From contig NC_007406.1 of the NCBI RefSeq assembly GCF_000012725.1, forward strand, positions 434,001 through 498,000: a stretch of DNA of 64,000 nt, in the 5' to 3' direction. Below are positions 11,929 through 21,415 of this stretch, in pieces. The first letter of the stretch is position 1. Each line of letters starts with the position of its first letter. The position numbers were made by a program, and so were the translations under genes. Below the pieces are notes generated by a model that did not search any database, was not told the origin of the DNA, and saw only the letters and a program-made list of their open reading frames with translations. The DNA comes from Nitrobacter winogradskyi Nb-255. Lineage in GTDB: Bacteria; Pseudomonadota; Alphaproteobacteria; Rhizobiales; Xanthobacteraceae.

Positions 11929-12246
11929 TCACGAATCGGATTTGGCAAGTGTCCGGCCTTTCTTCTTGCCCGGAACCTTGTCCTCAACGAACCTGACGCC
12001 GATCTCGTCGCCATTGACGCGGACGAGTTCACAGCGGCGAAAGGCGAGACCGGTCGACGACAGAAGCAGGAAGAATTCCTTGAGGTTCAGTCCCTCGATC
12101 GAGTCCTTCACCCGGAGCCGCGCGCCATTGTTGGAGATGTCCAGCATGGTGCATGGCCGTTGCCAGGTTCCGTCGATTCCCATCATCAGGACGGAGTAGC
12201 CGGTGGCGAAGGTCACCCGATCCGCTTTTCGGTTGCCCCAGCTCAT
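11929..12246 (-). CDS. PilZ-domain protein
   Basis: A 105 aa single-domain PilZ protein. The cyclic-di-GMP signature is present: RKADR (RxxxR) near residues 6-10 and LDISNNG (D/NxSxxG) about 30 residues later. The C-terminus is basic (PGKKKGRTLAKSDS). It starts three bases after the stop of the DUF2336 gene, so the pair is almost certainly co-transcribed. c-di-GMP binding is inferred from the motif; the target is unknown. Confidence 0.88.
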   Translation of the reverse strand: MSWGNRKADRVTFATGYSVLMMGIDGTWQRPCTMLDISNNGARLRVKDSIEGLNLKEFFLLLSSTGLAFRRCELVRVNGDEIGVRFVEDKVPGKKKGRTLAKSDS

Positions 12247-12249
12247 GAC

Positions 12250-13383
12250 TCAGATATCCGAAATGGCGACCGCCGTGTCCGGCGCGTCGGCCTTCCTCGC
12301 CGAGCCGCGGGCGGACCAGAAGCGGATGGTGCGTTGCGCCGACGACAGAGAGAGCGCGTCGAACACTTCGCGGCCGTTCTCGAATTCCTGCGCCGTCAGG
12401 GGACGGCAATGCGGGCGATTGCGAAGGATCATGTGGGTCGTTGACCAGTTCAACCGCGCGGCCTTGCAGGCGACGATCAACCCGTCGGGGCGAGGGTTGG
12501 CGAGCAGGGGCTCGATGGCTTCGATTCTCACCGAGTTCAGAAGCGAGAGCGCGGCGATGATGTGGGTATATTCGCTCTGTATCGCAAACCGGTTGATGGT
12601 CTGGTCGCCCAGCTTTCCGGCGCGGTTCAGGGCGAGCACCATCGATTCCGATTCCGCGTAGTTGACCGGCGCCAGGCTCGGAGAGGCGATCTGCTCGACC
12701 ACGGATTGGATCGCCGCCTGAATCCTTGCGCGCATTTCAGGGGGCGCGACCTTGAGCAGACGTTCGCGCACCGCCGCGCTGGCTCGGGAAAGGAGTTCGC
12801 GGAGCACCTTGATCGGGACGTCCAGTCGCAGCCCGAGCTTCTCGGCGAGCGCGTCGTCCTTTTCTGAGCTTTCAACCAGGACCGCGTAGCCGCGTTCGGA
12901 AAAGCGCGCGCCGGTATTCCTCGCCAGCGTATGGGAGACCCGCGTGTCGCCGCGTTTGAGCAGCGCGTCGGTCACCCCTTCGCTCAGGGTTTCGCGGTGG
13001 GATATGGCGAGCAGATGCTGCGGTCCGCGCAGGCTCGCGATTTCAATGAGGTCGCCCTCGGACAGCCGGGCTGATCGTGCCAGAACCGGTACCGCGACCG
13101 ACGCATCCTGATGATACGCGAGCTGCCGGACCGTCTCCTTCGGCGCGAGGCTTGAGCCCGACAGGTTCGTGCTGAGCTGCGCCAGCGCGCGCGCCTCCAT
13201 CTGCTCCATCAGCCGGACCAGAACGTCATCGAAGACGCCGATTTGATTTTCGTTGAGCCGGTCGGCGTCGGACAGAAACAGATCGGTCACCTGGCGAAGC
13301 ATCTGGAGCCGCCGCTCGGACGAGCCGCCCTTCACCGCACTTTCCAGTTCCGCGATGAGCGCCGTCGAGGCTGCTTCGGCCAT
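12250..13383 (-). CDS. DUF2336 domain protein
   Basis: A 377 aa protein resembling alphaproteobacterial DUF2336 proteins, alpha-helical and HEAT-like. The middle contains paired-helix segments such as VRQLAYHQDASVAVPVLARS and LSEGVTDALLKRGDTRVSH. No catalytic motif and no membrane segment are seen. Its tight coupling to a PilZ protein suggests a regulatory role linked to second-messenger signalling, but that is inference. The N-terminus MAEAASTALIAELESAVKGG looks native. Confidence 0.8.
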   Translation of the reverse strand: MAEAASTALIAELESAVKGGSSERRLQMLRQVTDLFLSDADRLNENQIGVFDDVLVRLMEQMEARALAQLSTNLSGSSLAPKETVRQLAYHQDASVAVPVLARSARLSEGDLIEIASLRGPQHLLAISHRETLSEGVTDALLKRGDTRVSHTLARNTGARFSERGYAVLVESSEKDDALAEKLGLRLDVPIKVLRELLSRASAAVRERLLKVAPPEMRARIQAAIQSVVEQIASPSLAPVNYAESESMVLALNRAGKLGDQTINRFAIQSEYTHIIAALSLLNSVRIEAIEPLLANPRPDGLIVACKAARLNWSTTHMILRNRPHCRPLTAQEFENGREVFDALSLSSAQRTIRFWSARGSARKADAPDTAVAISDI

Positions 13384-13661
13384 GGATGATTCCAGCGAGT
13401 GGGATCCGAATGCGTTACGTCCTACTGCGTTCGCGTTTTACCGTAACACGAAGGTAGTCTGTGCCGATGTACTGAAAAGCCGGTTAATTTCCGATAAAAG
13501 TGGCATCTGAATTTTGAGTGAGGCGGACGCGGCCGGCGATACGCTGCCTTGAAGCGGCTCCTGGCGGACGAATCGGATAGGGCGACGACCGATGCCGGCC
13601 GACGACCGTCGGTCAGCGACATGTCCGACCAGAACGGACTTTCCGTCCGTATAAGAGGCGT

Positions 13662-13937
13662 TCAGCGCTGCTGTTCGCCCGGCGCCATCGCCCGAATCGC
13701 CAGCGCGTGAATGGGGCCGTCCAGTTCCGCGGCGAGCAGCGTATTGATCATGCGATGACGCTCGACCCGGCTCTTTCCTTCGAAGGCCTGCGATACAATA
13801 TGAATACGGAAATGCGTCTCGCCGCCCGGCCGATGGCCGGCGTGACCCTCATGAAGATACGACTCGTCGGCGACATCGAGGCTTTCCGGAGCGAAAGCTT
13901 CGCTGAGTTTCTTTGAGATGTTATCCTTGACGCTCAT
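13662..13937 (-). CDS. bolA: BolA-family protein
   Basis: A 91 aa BolA-like protein, the usual length. It has the family pattern DESYLHEGHAGHRPGGETHF, then HIVSQAFEGKSRVERHRMIN and a C-terminal IHALAIRAMAPGE. BolA proteins bind glutaredoxins and [2Fe-2S] clusters and affect stress and iron responses. It is divergent from the J-domain gene across about 110 bp, an arrangement found in relatives. Confidence 0.93.
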   Translation of the reverse strand: MSVKDNISKKLSEAFAPESLDVADESYLHEGHAGHRPGGETHFRIHIVSQAFEGKSRVERHRMINTLLAAELDGPIHALAIRAMAPGEQQR

Positions 13938-14049
13938 GGCGGGCGACTTAACGCTTATCGTTTCTTTCCGTCAATGGCGCGGACGCCGGCCGGAATAAAT
14001 GCGATGTCAAGACTTGAAGCCTGGAGCATTGCGGTGTCAAAGACAGATC

Positions 14050-14697
14050 ATGCCGATAGACACGTCGAAATTCTTCGATAGCATCCGCATCAAGCCAAGG
14101 GCCGGTGCGAAGCAGCCGCGTATGCGCGAGCGCGAAGAAGTGATCGCCTGCGAGTGGCCGGACTGTCAGAGCAGGGGACCGCACCGCGCACCGAAAGGCC
14201 GCGGCAACGAAGGCGGGTATTTTCATTTTTGCCTCGACCACGTCCGGGCCTACAATCAGTCCTATAATTTTTTCCAGGGCATGAATGCGGAAGCGGTCGC
14301 GCGCTATCAGAAGGATGCGCTGACCGGCCATCGCCCGACCTGGAAGATGGGCGCGAACGGCGCCAAGGGCAAAGGCAGGGCTGACGCCATCGACGCCGAG
14401 GGCGTCGCTGATCCCTTCAGCGTGTTCGGCGAACTCAACGGCCGTGGAAAATGGCGTTCCGGCCCGCAGTTCGAATCCAAACCCGAGACGCGCAAGATCT
14501 TCAATGCGGAGCGCAAGGCGCTGCAGGTGTTGGGACTCGGCGCCGACGCCACGCTCGAAACCGTCAAGGCGAAATACAAGATGCTGGTCAAGCAGCATCA
14601 CCCCGATGCCAACGGCGGTGACCGGTCGACGGAAGATCGCCTGATCGAGATCATCAAGGCGTATAATTACCTGAAGACGGTCGTGCGCGGCGCGTGA
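14050..14697 (+). CDS. J-domain (DnaJ-like) protein
   Basis: A 215 aa protein with a C-terminal J-domain: LGADATLETVKAKYKML then KQHHPDANGGD, with the HPD motif near residues 183-185 that stimulates Hsp70 ATPase. The N-terminal part has CEWPDCQSRGPHRAP and FHFCLDHVRAYN, whose Cys/His pattern suggests a metal site. The start at 14050 gives MPIDTSKFFDSIRIKP; an upstream ATG at 13999 adds an unlikely 17 residues. Probably a DnaK co-chaperone of specialised function. Confidence 0.9.
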   Translation: MPIDTSKFFDSIRIKPRAGAKQPRMREREEVIACEWPDCQSRGPHRAPKGRGNEGGYFHFCLDHVRAYNQSYNFFQGMNAEAVARYQKDALTGHRPTWKMGANGAKGKGRADAIDAEGVADPFSVFGELNGRGKWRSGPQFESKPETRKIFNAERKALQVLGLGADATLETVKAKYKMLVKQHHPDANGGDRSTEDRLIEIIKAYNYLKTVVRGA

Positions 14698-14736
14698 GGC
14701 GTCTCGCCGGTTGTTGTCGAGCTTTGTCGCAACCTC

Positions 14737-15060
14737 TTAGCTTTCATCCGTCTTCTTCTCGAGCATCAGCGTGCCTTTTTTCTGGATGACGCCCTGAATC
14801 CCTTGAGCTAGGCGGCTGAGCAGCCATGGCAATGTCACTTCGAGACGAACGTGATCTTCGGACACGTCCAGAATTCCTGATACCTGCTGTTTCAGGGCCG
14901 TGACGGAAAAGACCAGGCGGTCGCCGCTCCACACCTCTTCATTGACCTGGATCAACTGGGCGTATTGCGTTCGGGCGCTGCCGAGCCCCGCTTTCATCCG
15001 GCGCAGCGCTTCATCCTTGCCGAGACGGTGGGGAATGGAAACCACGAGAGGTCTGGTCAT
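14737..15060 (-). CDS. polyhydroxyalkanoic acid system protein (PHA granule-region family)
   Basis: A 107 aa product starting MTRPLVVSIPHRLGKDEALRR, which fits the PHA_gran_rgn family (named for a link to polyhydroxyalkanoate granules). The end is LMLEKKTDES. The ATG at 15060 is chosen because an upstream start at 15114 would translate a dispersed repeat. It is convergent with the J-domain gene, with a 39 bp gap. A granule role is known only for the family in general. Confidence 0.75.
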   Translation of the reverse strand: MTRPLVVSIPHRLGKDEALRRMKAGLGSARTQYAQLIQVNEEVWSGDRLVFSVTALKQQVSGILDVSEDHVRLEVTLPWLLSRLAQGIQGVIQKKGTLMLEKKTDES

Positions 15061-15481
15061 GATCACTCCGATGATGGCTACGGCGTTTTCGAGCGAAGCG
15101 GTGACTGTTCGCATGAAGAAAACGCGTCAAAACAACAATCTAGCGGGCTCGTTCCTCCGCGGGACGGCCTCGGGCCGCGCGGCAAGTAAAGACGGAGAAA
15201 CAGACGAATCCGGCGTCTTCGATCCCCGGCTGTTCAAATGCGCGATGAATCGGTCACGATTTCCCAGGTTCAGAAGTTTCAATTTGGCCGAATAGGACGT
15301 TGATTCGCAAAAGAGCCCTCCAAAATCTGCATATGGTGCTTATCTCGATGATATTCCAATGGAACTTTGATCTCGCGGCGGGCTTCTGCCGGCTGCCTCT
15401 CTCTGCTAAATTTCGCGAGCCTCTCGTCCGCAGCCATGCGCAGTCCTGGTTTCGGGAGCGCGCCCGAACCTCGGAGGATTG
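15061..15481. other. 421 bp spacer upstream of cobS
   Basis: The left part is a hairpin-repeat copy (15078-15144); the rest must contain the cobS promoter. I looked for a cobalamin riboswitch (B12 box) and did not see one. No gene is supported. Confidence 0.5.
15078..15144 (-). repeat. dispersed two-hairpin element, partial copy
   Basis: The sequence has ggcgttttcgagcgaagcgg, a gttcgcatgaagaaaacgcg core and ends near tctag. It is the reverse orientation of the 45758 copy and lies immediately upstream of the PHA-family gene. Confidence 0.75.
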
Positions 15482-16480
15482 ATGACGACCGCCGCCATAA
15501 CCAATACCGAGACTCCTACCGGCCTTCCCGACATGAAGGTCTCGGTGCGGCAGGTGTTCGGGATCGACAGCGATCTCGAAGTCCCCGCCTATTCCGGGAC
15601 CGATCCGCATGTGCCGGATGTTGATCCCGACTACCGGTTCGATCGCGCGACCACGCTGGCCATTCTCGCCGGCTTCGCCAAGAACCGCCGCGTCATGGTG
15701 ACCGGCTATCACGGCACCGGCAAGTCAACCCATATCGAGCAGGTGGCGGCGCGGTTGAACTGGCCTTGCGTGCGCGTCAATCTCGACAGTCACATCAGCC
15801 GGATCGATCTCGTCGGCAAGGACGCGATCGTGCTCAAGGACGGCAAGCAGGTTACCGAGTTTCGCGACGGCATCCTGCCCTGGGCCTACCAGAACAACGT
15901 CGCGTTGTGCTTCGACGAATACGATGCCGGCCGTCCGGATGTGATGTTCGTGATCCAGCGCGTGCTGGAATCCTCAGGCCGCCTGACGCTGCTGGACCAG
16001 AGCCGGGTCATCAAGCCGCATCCGGCGTTCCGCCTGTTCGCGACCGCGAACACCATCGGTCTCGGGGATACGTCGGGTCTTTACCATGGCACCCAGCAGA
16101 TCAATCAGGCGCAGATGGACCGCTGGAACATCGTCACCACGCTGAATTATCTGCCGCACGACAACGAGGTCGAGATCGTGCTGGCCAAGGCCAAGCATTA
16201 TCGCACGCCGGAAGGTCGCGATATCGTCGGCAAGATGGTGCGGCTGGCGGATCTAACGCGCAACGCCTTCGCCAACGGCGATCTCTCGACGGTGATGAGC
16301 CCGCGCACGGTCATCACCTGGGCGGAGAACACCGAGATATTCGATGATCTGGGCTTTGCCTTCCGAGTCACGTTCCTCAACAAATGCGACGAACTCGAGC
16401 GACCGCTGGTCGCTGAATTCTACCAGCGCTGCTTCAATGTCGAACTGAGCGAATCCGCGGTCAATGTGGCTTTGAGTTGA
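15482..16480 (+). CDS. cobS: cobaltochelatase subunit CobS
   Basis: CobS is the AAA+ subunit of the ATP-dependent aerobic cobaltochelatase (CobNST), which puts cobalt into hydrogenobyrinic acid a,c-diamide. The product is 332 aa. Walker A is [10 protein letters not shown], Walker [11 protein letters not shown], and [19 protein letters not shown] is the sensor region typical of CobS. ATG 15482 follows a GGAGG ribosome site; the TTG at 15479 is a weaker alternative. cobT follows after a 133 bp spacer with hairpins. Confidence 0.97.
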   Translation: MTTAAITNTETPTGLPDMKVSVRQVFGIDSDLEVPAYSGTDPHVPDVDPDYRFDRATTLAILAGFAKNRRVMVTGYHGTGKSTHIEQVAARLNWPCVRVNLDSHISRIDLVGKDAIVLKDGKQVTEFRDGILPWAYQNNVALCFDEYDAGRPDVMFVIQRVLESSGRLTLLDQSRVIKPHPAFRLFATANTIGLGDTSGLYHGTQQINQAQMDRWNIVTTLNYLPHDNEVEIVLAKAKHYRTPEGRDIVGKMVRLADLTRNAFANGDLSTVMSPRTVITWAENTEIFDDLGFAFRVTFLNKCDELERPLVAEFYQRCFNVELSESAVNVALS

Positions 16481-16484
16481 GACG

Positions 16485-16572
16485 TTTTCATCTCTCCCCG
16501 CGAGCGGGGGAGAGTTCTGCAAACCCGGCGGCGCACCAGCGCGCCTGAGCGAGCCGGGCGAGGGATTTTTTT
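16485..16572. repeat. two hairpins and a T-run between cobS and cobT
   Basis: First hairpin: ctctcccc / ggggagag around a short loop (16491-16513). Second: an imperfect stem with cccggc / gccggg arms (about 16522-16556). A run of nine or ten T follows at 16563-16572. The layout looks like an intercistronic terminator or processing site, and it resembles palindromes dispersed in rhizobial genomes. Confidence 0.5.
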
Positions 16573-16613
16573 TTGGCTGTTCGCGCCCATAGGGGACCAC
16601 CGTACAGGTTTTC

Positions 16614-18521
16614 ATGAGCACCGCATCACCCAGCAACAGGTTTCGTGCCTCGCCGAAGGAGGCGCCGACAGAGCCGTTCAAGCGCGCGGTCACCTCCTGC
16701 CTGCGCGCGATCTCCCGGCGGCCGGAGCTTGAGGTAACCTTTGCCATCGAGCGGCCCGGCCTGTCGCCAGGCAAGGCGCGGCTGCCCGAGCCCGGACGCA
16801 AGATGAGCCGGCGGGACGCGGCGATCGTGCGCGGGCATGCGGATTCCATCGCGCTAAAGCTCGCGTGTCACGATCCGAAGGTGCATCGCAAGCTCATGCC
16901 GGGCAATCCGCAGGCGCGCGGCGTCTTCGACGCGGTCGAGCAGGCCCGCGTCGAGGCCATCGGCTCCCGCCGGATGACGGGCGTCGCCAGGAATCTCACC
17001 GCGATGCTCGATGATCACTTCCATCGCGGCAAGTATGACGAGATCACCGACCGGGCCGACGCGCCGTTGTCGGATGCGCTGGCGATGATGGTGCGCGAGC
17101 GGCTGACCGGCCTGCCGCCGCCCGCCGCGGCGTCCAGGCTGGTCGACCTGTGGCGCCCGTTCCTGGAAGACAAGATCGGCGCCCGGCTGGACCAGCTCAG
17201 CCATTTTACCGAGGATCAGGCGAAGTTCGGCGACCTCGTGCACGATCTGCTGTCTGAGCTTGATCTCGGTGACGACAGCCGCGCCGATACGGAGAAGGAG
17301 GAGAACGAGGACGACAACCGCGAGGGCGAGAACGATCAGTCCGGTACGGAAGGCTCGCCCGACAGCGAGGCCGCCCAGGAGATGAGCGCGGATCAGGCGC
17401 AGGACATGACCGACGACATGCCTGACGGCGCCATGGAAAGCGCGCAGGCCTCGGTGAGCGACACGTTTGACGATGGCGACCTTGCCGAGGAGGAGATGCC
17501 TGGCGAGGCGACGCGGCCCAATGCGGGCGGCGCCAACGAGCCGCGCGGCCCGGAATATCATGCGTTCGCGCCGAAGTTCGATGAGGTGATCGCCGCCGAG
17601 GATCTGTGCGACCACGATGAACTGGAGCGGCTGCGCAGCTATCTCGACAAGCAACTCGCGCACTTGCAGGGCATCGTGGCGCGGCTCGCCAATCGTCTTC
17701 AGCGCCGCTTGATGGCGCAACAGAATCGCGCCTGGGAGTTCGATCTGGAAGAAGGCATTCTCGATCCGGCGCGGCTGTCGCGCGTGGTGATCGACCCTTA
17801 TCAGCCGCTCTCGTTCAAGCACGAGAAGGAGGCGACGTTCCGCGATACCGTGGTGACGCTGCTGCTCGACAATTCCGGTTCGATGCGGGGGCGGCCGATC
17901 ACGGTGGCCGCGACCTGCGCCGACATTCTGGCGCGCACGCTGGAACGCTGCGGCGTCAAGGTCGAAATTCTCGGCTTCACGACGCGGGCCTGGAAGGGCG
18001 GGCAGTCGCGCGAGGCGTGGCTCGCCGCCGGCAAGCCGGTCACGCCGGGGCGGCTCAACGATCTCCGCCATATCATTTACAAGGCGGCCGACGCTCCCTG
18101 GCGGCGATCGCGGAAAAACCTCGGACTGATGATGCGCGAGGGCCTGCTCAAGGAAAACATCGACGGCGAGGCGCTCGACTGGGCGCATAAACGGCTGCTG
18201 GGCCGTTCCGAGCAGCGCAAGATCCTGATGATGATTTCGGACGGTGCGCCGGTCGACGATTCGACCCTGTCGGTCAATCCGGGAAATTATCTGGAGCGTC
18301 ACCTGCGATGGGTGATCGAGGAAATCGAAACCAGATCCCCCGTCGAACTGATCGCCATCGGCATCGGTCACGACGTGACGCGCTACTATCGCCGCGCGGT
18401 GACCATCGTGGATGCCGAGGAACTCGGCGGCGCCATGACCGAACAACTCGCCGAACTGTTCAGCGAGACCCATGAGCCGCCGCCAGGTCCGGCACGGCGG
18501 CCACGCAAGCTGCATTCGTAG
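16614..18521 (+). CDS. cobT: cobaltochelatase subunit CobT
   Basis: CobT pairs with CobS to power cobalt insertion. The product is 635 aa, normal for the family. After an N-terminal helical region comes an acidic low-complexity linker at about residues 220-300 (many Glu/Asp), then a von Willebrand A domain with the MIDAS start [14 protein letters not shown] and the later [11 protein letters not shown]. The ATG at 16614 begins [13 protein letters not shown]. It shares the cobS transcript unless the spacer hairpins stop it. Related VWA-AAA pairs work as chelatases, for example BchD/BchI. Confidence 0.96.
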   Translation: MSTASPSNRFRASPKEAPTEPFKRAVTSCLRAISRRPELEVTFAIERPGLSPGKARLPEPGRKMSRRDAAIVRGHADSIALKLACHDPKVHRKLMPGNPQARGVFDAVEQARVEAIGSRRMTGVARNLTAMLDDHFHRGKYDEITDRADAPLSDALAMMVRERLTGLPPPAAASRLVDLWRPFLEDKIGARLDQLSHFTEDQAKFGDLVHDLLSELDLGDDSRADTEKEENEDDNREGENDQSGTEGSPDSEAAQEMSADQAQDMTDDMPDGAMESAQASVSDTFDDGDLAEEEMPGEATRPNAGGANEPRGPEYHAFAPKFDEVIAAEDLCDHDELERLRSYLDKQLAHLQGIVARLANRLQRRLMAQQNRAWEFDLEEGILDPARLSRVVIDPYQPLSFKHEKEATFRDTVVTLLLDNSGSMRGRPITVAATCADILARTLERCGVKVEILGFTTRAWKGGQSREAWLAAGKPVTPGRLNDLRHIIYKAADAPWRRSRKNLGLMMREGLLKENIDGEALDWAHKRLLGRSEQRKILMMISDGAPVDDSTLSVNPGNYLERHLRWVIEEIETRSPVELIAIGIGHDVTRYYRRAVTIVDAEELGGAMTEQLAELFSETHEPPPGPARRPRKLHS

Positions 18522-18601
18522 CCGGCAGAACCTGTTGCATTCCGGGCGGGATATCGTCCTGCGTATGTGACGCGTCCCCGGCAGATTGGTTTCTCCGCAA
18601 G

Positions 18602-19672
18602 ATGGCATCATGGATCGATCGCCGCCGCCTGCTTTTCCTGACGGCATCAAGCCTGCTGTTGACCGGTTCTTCCGTCGCCCCCGCGCAATTCGCAACGCAC
18701 GCGCCGGAACAGCCGCCGCCTGACGAACTGACGCCGCCTGCGCCGGTGTCGATCGCCGTGAACGCCCGTCCTGTCGCCGCCTTCGATCTGCGCGATCGCT
18801 CGCGCACCCGCTTCGGATCGCTCGCCTTTCGCGGCGGGCTGATCCTGACCTCGGCGTTTCGCGGCTTCGGAGGACTGTCGAGCCTGCGGCTTGATTCGAA
18901 AGGCCGGCAATTCATCTCGGCGAGCGACAAGGGCGCCTGGTTCACCGGCCGCATCATCTATGCGGCGTCCGGCGAGATGGTCGGGCTTGCGGACGTCGAG
19001 GCGGCGCCGATGCTGGGTCGCGACGGCAGGCTGATCACCGAGCGCGGCTGGTTCGATACGGAATCGATCGCGCGCGATGGATCGCTGATTTATGTCGGCA
19101 TCGAGCGGGCCAACCGGATCATGCGGTTCGATTTTTCCAAGGGATACACCCGCGCGCGCGGGGAAGAGGTCGAGGCGCCGGCGGCGATCCGCAGGCTGCC
19201 GTTCAACCGGGGCCTTGAGGCGATGGTGGTCGTTCCGCGCGACCGGCCGCTCGGCGGTACGCTGATCGCGATCTCCGAACGGGGGCTCGATGCGGAACGC
19301 AATATTCTCGCATTCCTGATCGGCGGACCCTCGCCCGGCCGGTTCACCATCCGCCGGACCGAGAACTACGATATCAGCGATGCCTGTTTGCTGCCTTCGG
19401 GGGACCTGTTGATCCTCGAGCGTAAATTCTCGCTGACCGGCGGTATCGGCATTCGCATCCGTCGCGTCCGGATCGATGCGATCGCGCCCGGCGCACTGGT
19501 GGATGGTCCTTCGATTTTCGACGCGGGACTTGGACAGGAGATCGACAATTACGAAGGCCTCAGCGCGTTCGTGAACGACGATGGCGAAATCGTTCTGACG
19601 CTGGTGTCCGACGACAACTTCTCGTTGTTCCAACGCACGCTGCTGATGCAGTTCACGCTGGCCGAGCATTGA
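18602..19672 (+). CDS. exported esterase-like phytase-family protein
   Basis: A 356 aa secreted protein. The N-terminus has an RRR pair before a hydrophobic core (DRRRLLFLTASSLLL), so Tat export is possible. The rest fits the phytase-like beta-propeller family (PF13449 type): GLSSLRLDSKGRQFISASDKG, GWFDTESIARDGSLIYVGIE, and NRGLEAMVV. Substrate unknown. It follows cobT after 80 bp on the same strand, a pairing I recall in Bradyrhizobium, and may share its transcript. Confidence 0.8.
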   Translation: MASWIDRRRLLFLTASSLLLTGSSVAPAQFATHAPEQPPPDELTPPAPVSIAVNARPVAAFDLRDRSRTRFGSLAFRGGLILTSAFRGFGGLSSLRLDSKGRQFISASDKGAWFTGRIIYAASGEMVGLADVEAAPMLGRDGRLITERGWFDTESIARDGSLIYVGIERANRIMRFDFSKGYTRARGEEVEAPAAIRRLPFNRGLEAMVVVPRDRPLGGTLIAISERGLDAERNILAFLIGGPSPGRFTIRRTENYDISDACLLPSGDLLILERKFSLTGGIGIRIRRVRIDAIAPGALVDGPSIFDAGLGQEIDNYEGLSAFVNDDGEIVLTLVSDDNFSLFQRTLLMQFTLAEH

Positions 19673-19722
19673 AGCAGGGGATGTCCCCCGCTTGTGCCGA
19701 AATCGGGAACGGAAGGATTTAG

Positions 19723-19791
19723 AGCATGATCCCGACCCGAAGGGCCGCGCCAGCGCAAAGTGGAAACCGGTTTTCGGATAAGATCATGCTC
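19723..19791 (+). repeat. dispersed element, related type with gagcatgatc/gatcatgctc ends
   Basis: Inverted ends gagcatgatc and gatcatgctc enclose aaagtggaaaccggttttcgg. The same block recurs at 27735 and, rearranged, at 877-925. Confidence 0.65.
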
Positions 19792-19840
19792 AAACAAAAA
19801 GACAAGCGACGAGTCCGATTCAACGCAGTTGAAATAGACT

Positions 19841-19946
19841 CTATAGCGGTTTCGAGCGAAGTGGGTACCGGTTCGCGTGAAGAAAACGCGTCAAAACAAT
19901 AATCTAGAGCCTCGCTTCTGATTCAATCAGAAGCGAACACTCTCTA
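19841..19946 (-). repeat. dispersed two-hairpin element, full copy
   Basis: It runs from ctatagcggtttcgagcg through gttcgcgtgaagaaaacgcg to the gcttctgattcaatcagaagc hairpin and tctctag. It occupies the convergent gap between the phytase-like gene and rpmB. The last three bases are also the rpmB stop codon. Confidence 0.8.
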
Positions 19947-20237
19947 GCCGGCCTTGGCGGCCTGTTTCTTCTGAATCTGACGCTTGAGCTCGATCGCCTT
20001 CGGTGAAAGCTCCGAATCCCTTGCCTTCAATAAAAAGGCATCGAAGCCGCCGCGATGGTCCACGCTCCTCAGGGCATGGGTCGACACCCGGAACCGGACC
20101 GAACTGGAAAGGGTTTCCGACACGAAGGTCACGTTCACCAAGTTCGGCAGGAAGCGCCGCTTGGTCTTGATGTTGGAATGGCTGACTTTGTGGCCTACCA
20201 ATGGGGCCTTGGCCGTCAGTTCGCAGCGCCGGGACAT
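19944..20237 (-). CDS. rpmB: 50S ribosomal protein L28
   Basis: L28 of the large ribosomal subunit, 97 aa, starting [21 protein letters not shown], the family hallmark. The C-terminus ([12 protein letters not shown]) is Lys/Ala-rich. An upstream ATG at 20276 would add 13 unlikely residues. A strong promoter lies at 20321-20349. The stop codon coincides with the edge of a dispersed repeat, which may replace the native terminator. Confidence 0.98.
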   Translation of the reverse strand: MSRRCELTAKAPLVGHKVSHSNIKTKRRFLPNLVNVTFVSETLSSSVRFRVSTHALRSVDHRGGFDAFLLKARDSELSPKAIELKRQIQKKQAAKAG

Positions 20238-20320
20238 GGCGAAAATCCTCTGTCGTCCCCGGGCATCAGCCTGCAAGGCGGCTCAGGGTTCGAAATCGCG
20301 TCCATTTCAGGAACGGCGGA

Positions 20321-20349
20321 CGTATAAGTGGACAGGGGCGGGGCGTCAA
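20321..20349 (-). promoter_or_regulatory. strong sigma70-type promoter of rpmB
   Basis: On the minus strand TTGACG (20349-20344), a 17-base spacer and TATACG (20326-20321). The leader before the L28 start would be about 75 bases. Confidence 0.65.
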
Positions 20350-20354
20350 GCCGC

Positions 20355-20418
20355 GATAGCGTTTTCGAGCGAAGTGGGGATCGGTTCGCGTGAAGAAAAC
20401 GCGTTAAAACATAACGAC
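20355..20418 (-). repeat. dispersed two-hairpin element, partial copy
   Basis: It contains atagcgttttcgagcgaagt and gttcgcgtgaagaaaacgcg, the second-hairpin half only, just upstream of the rpmB promoter. Confidence 0.75.
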
Positions 20419-20479
20419 TCAAGTGCATTTCTCGGCGACGTGTCGTCATGGCCCGGAAGCGACCGCAGCCTGGGAAAAC

Positions 20480-20511
20480 CAAGCCTGTTAACGTACAAGC
20501 CTGTTAACGTA
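20480..20511 (+). repeat. two perfect 16-bp tandem copies before the DUF3108 gene
   Basis: The unit caagcctgttaacgta occurs at 20480-20495 and 20496-20511, ending one base before an ATG at 20513. Each copy contains the palindrome gttaac. Confidence 0.9.
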
Positions 20512-20545
20512 TATGAGGCCGGATAACCAAGCAGGATCACTTGTC

Positions 20546-21415
20546 GTGAGCTTATGCCGAACGCTGTTGTTCCGACGGATATTTTGTTCGGTCTGGAGAC
20601 CGGCCGGCCTGTCTATCGCCATTCTGGCGGCGATGTTGACGGCGCAGGCGCAAGCGCAGGGTAAGCTCGAGGCTCGCTATGATGTTACTTTGGCTGGGAT
20701 TCTCGTCGGCACCGGCGCCTGGGCGGTCGATATTCTCGAAAATCAGTATTCGGCCGCGGCGAGCGGGGGCGCCACGGGACTTCTCAAGGCGCTTGCTCAT
20801 GGCACCGGCACCGGCTCCTCGCAGGGCCGCATCGTCAATGGCGCGTTGATTCCGGCGAGCTATACCGCCACCATCTCGTCTTCAAGGAAATCCGAGACCA
20901 TTCGCATGTCGCTGGCGAGCGGCAATGTAAAGGGTTTCGTTATCAAGCCGAGCCCGCCGGTCGACCCCAAGCGCATTCCGGTCACCGATGCGCACAAGCG
21001 CGGCGTGTCCGATCCCATGAGCGCCACGCTGCTGCTGGTTCCCGACGCCGCCGAGCTGCTTGGCCGGGACGCCTGTCATTCCTCGACGGGAATCTTCGAC
21101 GGGCGCATGCGCTACGATCTGCGCCTCGAATTCAAGCGCATGGACACCGTGAAGTCGGGAAAAGGCTATCAGGGGCCGGTCGTGGTCTGTGCGATCTATT
21201 TCTCGCCAATCGCCGGCTACGTCCCGGACCGCTATGCGATCAAGTATCTGGCGTCCCAGCGCGACATGGAGGTCTGGCTCGCGCCGATCGCCGGAACGCG
21301 GGTGCTGGTCCCCTATCGCCTGACGATTCCGACGCCGCTCGGCACGGGCAAGCTGGAGGCGACCGAGTTCAACACCACCGCCACCCCCGAACAGACGCCG
21401 GTTAAGACGCGGTAG
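20546..21415 (+). CDS. exported DUF3108 protein
   Basis: A 289 aa protein if started at GTG 20546, which has AGGA nine bases upstream; ATG 20513 would add 11 residues. A signal peptide is visible (AGLSIAILAAMLTAQAQAQG). The mature part begins KLEARYDVTLAGILVGTGAW and contains CHSSTGIFDGRMRYDLRLEF and VVCAIYFSPIAGY, as in DUF3108 proteins of alphaproteobacteria. Function unknown, probably periplasmic. It is the only gene between rpmB and the helicase gene; its promoter may include the 16-bp tandem repeat. Confidence 0.8.
   Translation: MSLCRTLLFRRIFCSVWRPAGLSIAILAAMLTAQAQAQGKLEARYDVTLAGILVGTGAWAVDILENQYSAAASGGATGLLKALAHGTGTGSSQGRIVNGALIPASYTATISSSRKSETIRMSLASGNVKGFVIKPSPPVDPKRIPVTDAHKRGVSDPMSATLLLVPDAAELLGRDACHSSTGIFDGRMRYDLRLEFKRMDTVKSGKGYQGPVVVCAIYFSPIAGYVPDRYAIKYLASQRDMEVWLAPIAGTRVLVPYRLTIPTPLGTGKLEATEFNTTATPEQTPVKTR

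Noticed and set aside
15061-15481. Possible cobalamin riboswitch before cobS
   Set aside because: No B12 box or matching core was found by eye; cobaltochelatase genes are not always riboswitch-controlled.
16854-18695. 613-codon minus-strand frame opposite cobT
   Set aside because: Shadow of cobT; no domain, no ribosome site.
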